From the NCBI GenBank assembly GCA_028279185.1, contig JANQSS010000032.1, positions 1-52,189 on the forward strand: DNA of 52,189 bases. Direction: 5' to 3'. The position numbers and the translations under genes are program-made. The notes under the pieces are model-generated. The model made no database searches. It had not been told where the DNA came from and saw only the letters and a list, made by a program, of their open reading frames with translations. Positions 8,355 through 19,278 of the stretch are shown piece after piece. The stretch is from Saprospiraceae bacterium (GTDB lineage Bacteria; Bacteroidota; Bacteroidia; Chitinophagales; Saprospiraceae). The stretch's first letter is position 1. Every line of letters starts with the position of its first letter.

Positions 8355-10547
8355 ATGTCGCATACACGTTTCAATGCTATAGAAGCACTAGCACATCGCA
8401 ATGACTTTGACATCAATTTTGTAGAGCAACCGTCGGATCCAATTTCAGATTATTTTGGGAAGAATGTTTTTGGAGATCGGGTGATGAAGAAATATTTGCC
8501 CGAGGAGGCATATATAAAAGTCAAGGCAGCCATTCAGGCGGGCTCCAAACTTTCGCGTGATGTTGCCAACGAAGTGGCATACGCTATGAAACAATGGGCG
8601 ATGGACAAAGGCGCCACGCATTTTGCCCACTGGTTTCAGCCGTTAACCGGGCGAACAGCCGAAAAGCATGATTCATTCTTTACCCTTGATAGAAATGGTC
8701 AAGCCATCGAAGAATTCAGCGGAGACGTGCTCGCACAACAAGAACCAGACGGATCCTCATTTCCAGGAGGAGGGCTAAGAAGTACATTCGAAGCACGTGG
8801 ATATACGGCTTGGGATCCATCATCGCCGGCATTCATATTAGAAGTAGGAAACGGGAAAACCCTCTGTATACCGACCATTTTTGTCACGTATTCAGGTGAG
8901 GCGCTCGATTATAAACTCCCTTTGCTCAAGTCACAGGCTTACGTGGAGCAAGCGGCACTGGAGGTTTGTCAATATTTTGATTTAGGAGCTACAAAAGTTC
9001 AGACAACTTTGGGTTGGGAACAAGAATACTTTTTAGTGGATGAAGCCATGTTTAATGCCCGACCGGATCTAGTTTTAGCCGGCCGGACATTGGTGGGGAA
9101 ATATTCACCTAAAGGACAGCAACTCGATGATCATTATTTCGGTTCTATCCCTGAACGTGTTTTTGCCTTCATGCGGGACCTTGAGATCGAATGTCATCAG
9201 TTAGGAATACCTGCACGAACCCGACATAATGAAGTAGGGCCTGGTCAGTATGAATTGGCACCGATGTTTGAAGAAGTAAACGTTGCTGTTGATCATAATC
9301 AATTGTTGATGGATTTAATGGAACGTGTTGCCAGACGACACAAATTGCGCGTTCTTTTACATGAAAAGCCTTTTGGCGGAGTGAATGGATCGGGGAAACA
9401 CAATAATTGGTCAATGGCCACAAATACTGGTGTGAACCTATTATCACCTGGTAAGGAGCCCAACAAAAACCTCCGGTTTCTTACTTTCTTTGTCAATACC
9501 ATTCAGGCCGTGTACCGGTACGCAGATTTACTTCGGGCAAGTGTTGCTTCTGCCGGAAACGATCATAGACTAGGTGCCAATGAAGCTCCCCCAGCCATTA
9601 TTTCTGTATTTATTGGTGAGACATTAACACAGGTGCTAGACAATATAGAAGAAGGAGCCGAGGACAGCGTTGAAGATGTAAAACGTGTATTGGATTTGCT
9701 TAGCCAGGTACCTAATCTGGAGAAGGATAATACAGACAGAAATCGCACATCACCATTTGCCTTTACCGGAAACAAATTTGAGATCAGAATGGTAGGATCA
9801 CAGATGAACTGTTCTGCGCCTATGACAGTAATGAATACGATAGTCGGACGTCAGTTAAGAGACTTTAAACGTGCCGTTGATGCCCAAATTGAACAAGGCC
9901 GAGACAAAGACACAGCAATTCTCAATGTGATTGAGAGCTATATCGTTGAATCAAAAGCTATTCGATTCGAGGGAGATGGCTACAGCCAGGCATGGGAGGA
10001 CGAGGCAGCCAAGCGAGGTTTGACCAACGCAAAAAATACACCTGAAGCACTAAAATCCTACATCAGTGACTCGACAAAAGAGTTGCTGGTTAATTCAGGT
10101 GTGATGTCTAAAACAGAATTGGAGGCGCATTACGATGTAAAAGTTGAAAATTACATTTTAACCATACAGATCGAAGCCAGGACATTAGGAGAGCTTTGCA
10201 CAAACTATATATTACCAGCGGCTCTTGATTATCAAACGCGAATTGCGAATAATCTCATAACGCTTCAAGAGGCTGGGCTCGAAAGCGAATTGCTCAAGGT
10301 TCAAACAACCCTCTTGAAAAATATGCAACACCACATAAGCATAATGCAGACTACTGCGGAACAGATGATAGAAGAACGAAAAGTCGCTAATAAGCTAGAA
10401 GATCTGGAAGAACGAGCGGATATGTACTGCAATAAAGTTCGACCACTAATGGAGACAATTCGGTATCACGCTGATAAAATCGAACATTACATGGATGACC
10501 AGGAATGGCCATTAGTAAAGTATCGAGAAATGATGTTTATACGATAG
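8355..10547 (+). CDS. glnN: Glutamine synthetase type III
   Basis: A 730-residue cytosolic enzyme that makes glutamine from glutamate, ammonia and ATP. Family hallmarks are HFAHWFQPLTGRTAEKHDSF near residue 95, GWEQEYFLVDEAMF in the active site, the glycine-rich FGGVNGSGKHNNWS, and NRTSPFAFTGNKFEIRMVGS in the nucleotide-binding part. The length (about 730) distinguishes GSIII from the ~470-residue GSI, and GSIII is usual in Bacteroidota. A helical C-terminal tail (about 600-730) is also typical. The gene is single, with its own promoter-like element upstream and a strong terminator downstream; no amt or glnK gene is adjacent. Confidence 0.96.
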   Translation: MSHTRFNAIEALAHRNDFDINFVEQPSDPISDYFGKNVFGDRVMKKYLPEEAYIKVKAAIQAGSKLSRDVANEVAYAMKQWAMDKGATHFAHWFQPLTGRTAEKHDSFFTLDRNGQAIEEFSGDVLAQQEPDGSSFPGGGLRSTFEARGYTAWDPSSPAFILEVGNGKTLCIPTIFVTYSGEALDYKLPLLKSQAYVEQAALEVCQYFDLGATKVQTTLGWEQEYFLVDEAMFNARPDLVLAGRTLVGKYSPKGQQLDDHYFGSIPERVFAFMRDLEIECHQLGIPARTRHNEVGPGQYELAPMFEEVNVAVDHNQLLMDLMERVARRHKLRVLLHEKPFGGVNGSGKHNNWSMATNTGVNLLSPGKEPNKNLRFLTFFVNTIQAVYRYADLLRASVASAGNDHRLGANEAPPAIISVFIGETLTQVLDNIEEGAEDSVEDVKRVLDLLSQVPNLEKDNTDRNRTSPFAFTGNKFEIRMVGSQMNCSAPMTVMNTIVGRQLRDFKRAVDAQIEQGRDKDTAILNVIESYIVESKAIRFEGDGYSQAWEDEAAKRGLTNAKNTPEALKSYISDSTKELLVNSGVMSKTELEAHYDVKVENYILTIQIEARTLGELCTNYILPAALDYQTRIANNLITLQEAGLESELLKVQTTLLKNMQHHISIMQTTAEQMIEERKVANKLEDLEERADMYCNKVRPLMETIRYHADKIEHYMDDQEWPLVKYREMMFIR

Positions 10548-10570
10548 CATGAAAGATCTAGAAGTCAAAT

Positions 10571-10603
10571 CGGCCGGACCAATAAATTGGTTCGGCCGTT
10601 TCT
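10571..10603 (+). terminator. Rho-independent terminator after glnN
   Basis: A 12-bp stem (CGGCCGGACCAA paired with TTGGTTCGGCCG, one G-T pair) with a short loop, followed by TTTCTAATT. It lies 23 bp after the glnN stop. Confidence 0.85.
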
Positions 10604-10680
10604 AATTATAATTGAGTATAGTTAGATATTAAATCTGTAGCTTCATATTTCCGTAATGAATCCGATTAATAAATAATAAA

Positions 10681-13600
10681 GTGTTCAACCTTTTTGAACA
10701 TATAGGTCAAATTTTATGCACAGTACTAGCCATTGTGCTGTTAGCACCTATGATTAATGCACAAAACGAGCCCGATACAATAGGCACATTTCAATTAATT
10801 GAACAAGCAAATAGTAGTGTCCAACGGTACAACATTCCAGATGCCTTGGCATTAATTGACTCAGCCAAAACAATCTATCTCCGCGCGTTAAATCCGAATG
10901 CAAAATCTTTAATAAAGTGTTTTGAAACTGAAGCTTTTGCTCAAATACGATTTGCAAATTATATTGAAGGAAGCAAAGCTGCCTTAGAGGCCATACGGCT
11001 TCGAAAATATAATAATTTAATTTCGACGCCCCAAGCAGGAAGTATTTATTTCAATTTGGCAATTACATCGATCGAAGCCAAAGACTATGAAAAAGCTGAT
11101 TCGTATTTGAGCAAAGCTGTTGCTCATTTTGCATTAGATTCCGTAATCCTAGAAGAGAATAAAGCACGACTCATGTCTGAATACGGAATTTTATATCGCA
11201 AACAAAAAAAATCCGATGAGGCTATTAATTTTTACCTCTCATCTCTGGAAGCGAATATAGCTCGCGGGGATACTTTGGGAATTGCCAAAAATTATCACAA
11301 TCTGGGAAATGTCTATTATGACAAAGGCGATCTGGCCATAGCCCGTCGATATTATGTACTAGCTAAAGATAATTACAAACCTGAACAAATGTTCATGTCA
11401 TCGCTAGCGCATGAGGGAATAGCATTGACGTACAGAAAAGAGCGTATTTATGATATTGCTATTGATCACCTAAATATTGCATTGAATTTTTTGAAAGAGT
11501 CCGTAGGGCCTGAACATCGCTATACAAAAAAAATAGTTCGAAAAATCGCGCAAAATTATATTTTCAAAGGAGAGCATCAGCGCGCAATTGATCTTTTGAA
11601 AGGAGAAGGTGCGCAAAAGTCTGTAATAAGCCTTGAAACTATGGCAGGAGCCCAACTTGCCGTGGGGAATATTGCGGAGTCTGATAAGGTGATTAAACAA
11701 TGCTTGAAATCGGGAAGTAGCTATCTTGACAGTATTTTCTCCTTGAAAATTTATGGCGATATATTAGTTAATCAAAAACGATTTGATCTAGCCGAAGCCG
11801 TTTATAAAAAATCCCTGGAATTTAGAGTAAAGCGATTTAAACCACACCACGAAAAAATTCAACTCCTTCACCTAGCCCTTGCCAAGCTTGATTTTGCCCG
11901 TGGAGAACAGCAACGCGCAATTCAGACAATAGATTCGCTATTAGCTAGTGGAAAAAGTTTGCACATCGAACTCGTGAATGGCGAAAAGGTACGATCAGCC
12001 TTATGGGATCAGCTCATGCGTAATAAGTGCCTCATGATGTATGACGCGTATATCAAATCAAAATCAAAGAGGCTGCTCAAAGAAATTTTCAACCATGGAA
12101 CGGCTTACTTTGAATCCATTGATACGCTAAGAAGTAATGCCTCTGTCGCCGGTTCAACATTGGCACTTTCTTCAACACCCACAGATATTGTCGAAATTTT
12201 ATTATCCCTTATCTATGATGAATACAGGGAGTCGCCTTCGGATGAAAAAGTAGCACAGTCCATAAAGATAATGGACGAAGTTCGTGACCTACTATGGATA
12301 GAGTTGGTGCAATTACAGGACGCGTCGGATATGAGTGCGCATTCAATCGAGTCACTTGAGAAAGAAAATTCCGTGAGAAAAGAAATTGCCAGTTTGGAAT
12401 TGCTGAGCCAATTTAAACCTGATTCGATTGCTCTACAAAATCGAATAGTGAAATTGAAAGAAGGGCTTTTAAAGTCAAGTATCGCTCAGCATAAGCAAAA
12501 ATATTATACGCGGTCTACTCAATCTTTACTGGACCGCTTAACTAGTCAGAATGAATCAACATTAGCTTATTTTATTTCAGACGGCTACATGTATCGATCA
12601 TTTGTATCTAGTGACACATGCATTTTAGATCGTAGGTTGTGGCAGCAAAATGAGGAAAAAACTGTCGAGTTATTTTTAACTGCCTTGCGAACCAAGTCTC
12701 AACATGTCAACAATGAAGTTGCTGCAATAAGTGAATTACTTATTGGAAAAATACCGGTAAACTCAAAACCAAATTTGCGCATTTTTCCAGATGCTAGTCT
12801 TCACCAGGTGCCTTTTGAAATTCTATATCAATCAAACGGGCGCCCGTTAATGACGGAGACAGCAGTAGCATATAACTCGTCTCTTAAACGACACTTTGCA
12901 AAAAAAGAAGCGCAGAAATATAACACAGAGCTCATAGGTTTTGCTCCCTCGTATGAGGACTGGCATCCTAAAGAAGTTGATACGTTGCAGAATAGTGTTT
13001 TAGCATCTATCGTTCGGGGTGGACTCATGGATCTTCCATCAGCAAAACAGGAAATAGAAAATATCAGTGAATATTTTCGCAGTGAATCATTTATTGGTGC
13101 GGATGCTACCGTTAATAATTTTGTTAACCTGGCAGAATCAAGCAAAATAGTGCACCTCTCGATGCATGCGCTTGCCGATAAAAAGTATTCTCAATTTTCG
13201 CGACTTGTCTTCAGTGCGACCAATAAAAATAACATACTCAGTCGCTATTATTTTGCTAGTGAAATAGCCGAGCAGCGCTTCCCCGCCGAGATGGTCGTTT
13301 TGAGTGCCTGCAATACCGGAACAGGTTCATTTGTCCGCGGTGATGGTGTATTAAGTCTAGCGCGAGCATTTGAATATGCCGGCGCAAAAAGCACTGTTTT
13401 TTCACTTTGGAAAATCCCAGATGCATCAACGAAGGAAATAATGACTTCCTTTTATCGCAATCTAAAAAATGGGCTAGCCAAGCATGAAGCCCTACGTCAA
13501 GCCAAATTGCAGTACATGACCCTACATGAGGGAAGCGATCTCGCCCATCCCTATTATTGGTCTGGGTTTGTCGTTAGCGGGGACGTTGATCCGATTTCTA

Positions 13601-13701
13601 CTAAAGGTCAGTATAGAGGATTAATGGTAATTTTAGGTTTAACAGCTTCTCTTATTCTTATGTTAATTTACCGACGAATGCGCGGTCAGTCCAATAGGTA
13701 A
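10681..13701 (+). CDS. TPR-CHAT (caspase-like protease) membrane protein
   Basis: A 1006-residue protein starting at GTG 10681. Residues 1-28 form a signal peptide (ILCTVLAIVLLAPMINAQ). Residues about 30-430 are tetratricopeptide repeats (for example NYHNLGNVYYDKGDLAIARR and YEKADSYLSKAVAHF). Residues about 690-975 form a CHAT domain of the caspase clan, with LRIFPDASLHQVPFEILYQ, catalytic His829 in VHLSMHA and catalytic Cys877 in VVLSACNTGTG. A C-terminal transmembrane helix (about 979-998) is followed by a basic tail (YRRMRGQSNR). The protease and repeats should therefore lie in the periplasm, tethered to the inner membrane; this topology is inference. CHAT proteases act as peptidases in stress or death pathways in some bacteria, but no gasdermin or other known partner is adjacent. 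The DUF5686 gene follows closely and is probably co-transcribed. Confidence 0.9.
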   Translation: MFNLFEHIGQILCTVLAIVLLAPMINAQNEPDTIGTFQLIEQANSSVQRYNIPDALALIDSAKTIYLRALNPNAKSLIKCFETEAFAQIRFANYIEGSKAALEAIRLRKYNNLISTPQAGSIYFNLAITSIEAKDYEKADSYLSKAVAHFALDSVILEENKARLMSEYGILYRKQKKSDEAINFYLSSLEANIARGDTLGIAKNYHNLGNVYYDKGDLAIARRYYVLAKDNYKPEQMFMSSLAHEGIALTYRKERIYDIAIDHLNIALNFLKESVGPEHRYTKKIVRKIAQNYIFKGEHQRAIDLLKGEGAQKSVISLETMAGAQLAVGNIAESDKVIKQCLKSGSSYLDSIFSLKIYGDILVNQKRFDLAEAVYKKSLEFRVKRFKPHHEKIQLLHLALAKLDFARGEQQRAIQTIDSLLASGKSLHIELVNGEKVRSALWDQLMRNKCLMMYDAYIKSKSKRLLKEIFNHGTAYFESIDTLRSNASVAGSTLALSSTPTDIVEILLSLIYDEYRESPSDEKVAQSIKIMDEVRDLLWIELVQLQDASDMSAHSIESLEKENSVRKEIASLELLSQFKPDSIALQNRIVKLKEGLLKSSIAQHKQKYYTRSTQSLLDRLTSQNESTLAYFISDGYMYRSFVSSDTCILDRRLWQQNEEKTVELFLTALRTKSQHVNNEVAAISELLIGKIPVNSKPNLRIFPDASLHQVPFEILYQSNGRPLMTETAVAYNSSLKRHFAKKEAQKYNTELIGFAPSYEDWHPKEVDTLQNSVLASIVRGGLMDLPSAKQEIENISEYFRSESFIGADATVNNFVNLAESSKIVHLSMHALADKKYSQFSRLVFSATNKNNILSRYYFASEIAEQRFPAEMVVLSACNTGTGSFVRGDGVLSLARAFEYAGAKSTVFSLWKIPDASTKEIMTSFYRNLKNGLAKHEALRQAKLQYMTLHEGSDLAHPYYWSGFVVSGDVDPISTKGQYRGLMVILGLTASLILMLIYRRMRGQSNR

Positions 13702-13824
13702 ACGTACTTTACAATCAAGAAATCGTAAATAGCCAAAAATAGCCGATGCATGTCCACGATATTTATCTATGTAGACCTTTTTAGTTATACACGTAATTAT
13801 GGAATAAGTCGATCGCGGCTTGGA

Positions 13825-16353
13825 ATGCTATTGACCCGGAAGATAATCCCTTCATTCTTGATTTTATTTTGTATCCCGGTATTATATGTTCATACTTATG
13901 GGCAGATAAGTGGGTATGTAAATGGCGAAGAAGGTGAACCGCTTGCTTTTGCAAGTGTGTATATAAAATCATCTTCAACGGGTGTCACGACAAACGCGGA
14001 TGGCTATTACATTCTTCCAATTGCCGATGAAGGCTTTTACGAAATTGTTTGTCAATATCTGGGCTATCGGACAATCACGGAGAAAGTTCAGGTTGCGAAA
14101 AACCCCGTAATACTCAATTTCGAACTCGAGCCAGAATCGATCATCGCACCTGGCATAGAAATAAGTGCAGATGGTGAAGATCCTGCCTACCCAATAATAC
14201 GACGGGCAATAAAAGAAAGAAAAAAGCATCAAAAGAATATCGAATCATACTCCTGCGAATCATACATAAAAGGAAGGTTTGACATCGAAAAGGTTCCGGA
14301 AGCATTTCTAGAAGTCTTTATTGACAACATGAATGTGTTTGATGTCGATTCTACCGGAAAAGGGATAATATACCTTTCTGAGTCTGAATCCTCATTTCAT
14401 AAAGCTCCGCCAGATAAAATTAAGGAGATCATGCATTCCAGTCTAATCAGTGGTTTTGACAACCAGTTTTCATTTAATAATGCCATGTCAATGGATTTTT
14501 CTATTTACGACAATCAACTGGAAATAATAAGAGACATCATTTCACCGATTGGAAACAGCGCGCTATTTTATTACAAATATCAATTATTAGGAACTACATT
14601 TGATTCCGACGGTAGGTTATTGAATAAAATCAGAGTTATACCTAAGTCCCGTACTTCTCCTACATTTTCCGGTGTTATATATGTGACAGAAGATTTATGG
14701 AATGTTCCGCAAGGTGAACTGATACTTACATCGGATCATGCCCAACAAGCACTGATCGACACTGTCAAATATACCTTCAATGCAGTTGAAGTTGCACCGC
14801 ATACATACGTTGATATTAAGAAGCATCTATGGATGCGAATTCAGGCTTTTGGCTTTAAAGCAAATGGAGGATTCAATGGTGTATTCAGTCAATATAACAT
14901 GAATCCTAATTTTGATGACGGATTTTTTAGCAGAGAAATTTTCAAAGTTGAGGAATCCGCAAATGATAAAACAGATGATTACTGGGAGTCCATACGACCT
15001 ATTAAGTTGACCGAAAAAGAAGTCGAAAATTATATAGCCATGGATAGTTTAAAAATCATACGTAAAAATAAGCTTGATTCCATCGTTAATAATCCACCCA
15101 AATTTAAGTTCAATGATATTTTTAATGGCTATTCCAGGTATTTAGACGAGGGAGCAAAGCAATTTTCATATGTTCTAGCGAGTGAAGGGACTTTTAATAC
15201 AGTTCAAGGTTTTTTCTTAGGTCCTGCTTTTAATCTAAGAACCAACCCTGATAGCTTTCATGAAAAAGGTTATTCTTTGGGAGCTGCATTTAACTACGGC
15301 TTCAGCGAAAAGCGATTTCGAGGCGGACTTACGTACAAGTTCTTTTCTAACAACGATAATAACACGACATGGGCAGTTTCTGCAGGCCGATATATTCTAC
15401 AATATCGAGAAGTTCCACCTATTACGTCATTTGCCAACTATGTATACAGCTTTTTAGACGAGAAAAATTTTGCCAAATTCTATGAAATCGATGCCGTTTC
15501 AATTGAATATAAAAATGAATGGTTAAACGGAATTTCACTGCGATCTTTTGCCGAATTCGGACGCAGGAGGGCCCTCGTAAATCATTCAGATTATAGTTGG
15601 GCAAAAGCAGATGAAAAGTATGTTTCAAATAACCCCTTAAATCCTGGCAGCGATTTGCCGGCATTCATGTCAAACAATAATTTAATACTTGGATTTGATG
15701 TAAACGTTGTTTTCGGACAGCGCTATATTTCCTATCCCAATCGAATATTTAAAATGGGCTCCAAGTATCCTTCTCTTCGAATAGCTTCATCGTTAAATTA
15801 CAACTTTGACGCCGGTGACCCGTACATCCAACTGGAGCTGGGTCTTGCAGACTCGTACAATTTTAATGTGGCAGGTGATGGGCAATGGAATTTAACAGGA
15901 GGCATATTTTTATTGGATGAGCCGGTCTTTTTCACTGACTACAAGCATTTTGACGGGAATCAAACGCGATTTGGAATTCCGTCAATTTACCACCGCAGTT
16001 TCCATTTATTGCCTTATTACTCTAACAGTTCCAATGATGATTATGTAGAAGGTCACTTTCAACATCATTTTCGTGGTTTTATTTTGGATAAGGTTCCCCT
16101 CATTCGACGATTAAAATGGCATGTAGCGGCTGGAGCAAATTACCTCTATACAGCGGACAGAAATTCCTATGGTGAAGTATATGTCGGACTCGAAAATATC
16201 GGCATCCACATTTTCAGATTTTTACGTTTTGATGGGGTAGTAAATTTTGATCAAAATGGCCAATTGGAAACCAATTATATGATTGGACTCGAATTATCTT
16301 CTTTTTTAAATAGTAATAATAGCGCTTCTAAAAAAATTCGGACCCGATTTTAA
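13825..16353 (+). CDS. DUF5686 outer-membrane-type protein with carboxypeptidase-regulatory-like domain
   Basis: I chose the ATG at 13825 (842 residues) because it places a good signal peptide at the start (MLLTRKIIPSFLILFCIPVL, ending TYGQ). The frame is also open from an ATG at 13750. Residues about 30-115 form a carboxypeptidase-regulatory-like beta-sandwich (GYVNGEEGEPLAFASVYIKS, then NADGYY and CQYLGYRT). The remainder matches my recollection of the DUF5686 family: a central mixed region, then a long aromatic-rich C-terminal half with alternating strands, like an outer-membrane barrel. Function is unknown; relatives are common in Bacteroidota and resemble TonB-linked proteins in their first domain. 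It follows the TPR-CHAT gene and overlaps the small convergent gene by 4 bp at its end. Confidence 0.82.
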   Translation: MLLTRKIIPSFLILFCIPVLYVHTYGQISGYVNGEEGEPLAFASVYIKSSSTGVTTNADGYYILPIADEGFYEIVCQYLGYRTITEKVQVAKNPVILNFELEPESIIAPGIEISADGEDPAYPIIRRAIKERKKHQKNIESYSCESYIKGRFDIEKVPEAFLEVFIDNMNVFDVDSTGKGIIYLSESESSFHKAPPDKIKEIMHSSLISGFDNQFSFNNAMSMDFSIYDNQLEIIRDIISPIGNSALFYYKYQLLGTTFDSDGRLLNKIRVIPKSRTSPTFSGVIYVTEDLWNVPQGELILTSDHAQQALIDTVKYTFNAVEVAPHTYVDIKKHLWMRIQAFGFKANGGFNGVFSQYNMNPNFDDGFFSREIFKVEESANDKTDDYWESIRPIKLTEKEVENYIAMDSLKIIRKNKLDSIVNNPPKFKFNDIFNGYSRYLDEGAKQFSYVLASEGTFNTVQGFFLGPAFNLRTNPDSFHEKGYSLGAAFNYGFSEKRFRGGLTYKFFSNNDNNTTWAVSAGRYILQYREVPPITSFANYVYSFLDEKNFAKFYEIDAVSIEYKNEWLNGISLRSFAEFGRRRALVNHSDYSWAKADEKYVSNNPLNPGSDLPAFMSNNNLILGFDVNVVFGQRYISYPNRIFKMGSKYPSLRIASSLNYNFDAGDPYIQLELGLADSYNFNVAGDGQWNLTGGIFLLDEPVFFTDYKHFDGNQTRFGIPSIYHRSFHLLPYYSNSSNDDYVEGHFQHHFRGFILDKVPLIRRLKWHVAAGANYLYTADRNSYGEVYVGLENIGIHIFRFLRFDGVVNFDQNGQLETNYMIGLELSSFLNSNNSASKKIRTRF

Positions 16354-16580
16354 TGGTCGTTTTGATATTCTTTAGGAATTTTAGTATAGCTTAGGTTCGC
16401 CATTACGATCATCAGTCCGCCTAGGCACATAATCGCATAGATAAGCAGTGACCAAATGCCAGCTAGTCGATTGATGAATGCAAGAAAAATAAACTGCATG
16501 CCGCAAAGCGTCAAAATAATGGAAAGAATGCCCATTATAAAAAATATGAATCCGATCAGTATTCGTATGGGTTTAGCCAT
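16350..16580 (-). CDS. Small two-helix membrane protein of unknown function
   Basis: 76 residues. A short basic start (MAKPIR) is followed by two hydrophobic helices (about 7-33 and 38-62) and a charged tail (KIPKEYQNDH). I do not recognise a family. It is tail-to-tail with the DUF5686 gene, overlapping by 4 bp, and its start faces the pyrG promoter. The clean membrane-protein composition and good packing between neighbours support a real gene. Confidence 0.65.
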   Translation of the reverse strand: MAKPIRILIGFIFFIMGILSIILTLCGMQFIFLAFINRLAGIWSLLIYAIMCLGGLMIVMANLSYTKIPKEYQNDH

Positions 16581-16621
16581 ATTGCAATTTCAGTTGACAA
16601 ATTTATCAATTGAAAGTCGGA

Positions 16622-18832
<2,211 letters not shown>

Positions 18833-18834
18833 TA

Positions 18835-19179
18835 TCAATCGATTTCAATCAGTAAGGAATTACCGCGCTTAGAATCATCATTCCAAACCCAATCTTCTTG
18901 TATTCGTATACGACCATCTTCCTGCCTTGATAGCGTTGATCGGCACGTCCCTGAACGATATTCATCCTCTACATCCCAATGGCCATAGTGAAAGTGCATA
19001 ACATTGTGGCTAACAAATTTTCCACTCAACGTGCCAATTCGAATTTCACCACCATGGTATGTAGCCCAAATATATTCACCTCGTTGTTTATAGGTAAAGA
19101 TGGTCTCCTGGTTTACTTGACCATGAGATGAATTAAGCAATGCCGTAAATTTTTTTCCATCGACATTAAACGTGTTCAT
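18835..19179 (-). CDS. Small conserved protein, annotated in relatives as N-acetylglutamate synthase-like
   Basis: 114 residues of beta-rich sequence without signal peptide (YKQRGEYIWATYHGGEIRIG, then FHYGHWDVEDEYRSGTC and EDGRIRIQEDWVW). It resembles short Bacteroidota/Firmicutes proteins often labelled 'n-acetylglutamate synthase', a label with no support from the sequence: there is no GNAT or kinase motif. The repeated strand pattern suggests a small beta-barrel or lipocalin-like fold. It ends 2 bp from the convergent methyltransferase gene. Confidence 0.7.
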   Translation of the reverse strand: MNTFNVDGKKFTALLNSSHGQVNQETIFTYKQRGEYIWATYHGGEIRIGTLSGKFVSHNVMHFHYGHWDVEDEYRSGTCRSTLSRQEDGRIRIQEDWVWNDDSKRGNSLLIEID

Positions 19180-19194
19180 ATAATTCCTGCTATA

Positions 19195-19251
19195 ATAAAA
19201 AATAAAAGTACCGATTAATCAGAAATTTTGAGTTTCTAATTAATCGGTACT
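19195..19251 (-). terminator. Rho-independent terminator of the Asp-box propeller gene
   Basis: A 19-bp inverted repeat with one mismatch (arms 19207-19225 and 19233-19251, 7-nt loop) lies 27 bp after the stop of the minus-strand gene at 19279. On the minus strand it is followed by a T-rich tract (TTTTATTTTTTAT). Confidence 0.85.
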
Positions 19252-19278
19252 TAAATTTTCCCGGCCTGGATGATCTAC

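Noticed and set aside
12828-13145. 105-codon minus-strand frame
   Set aside because: It is antisense to the CHAT domain of the TPR-CHAT gene and has shadow-like composition.
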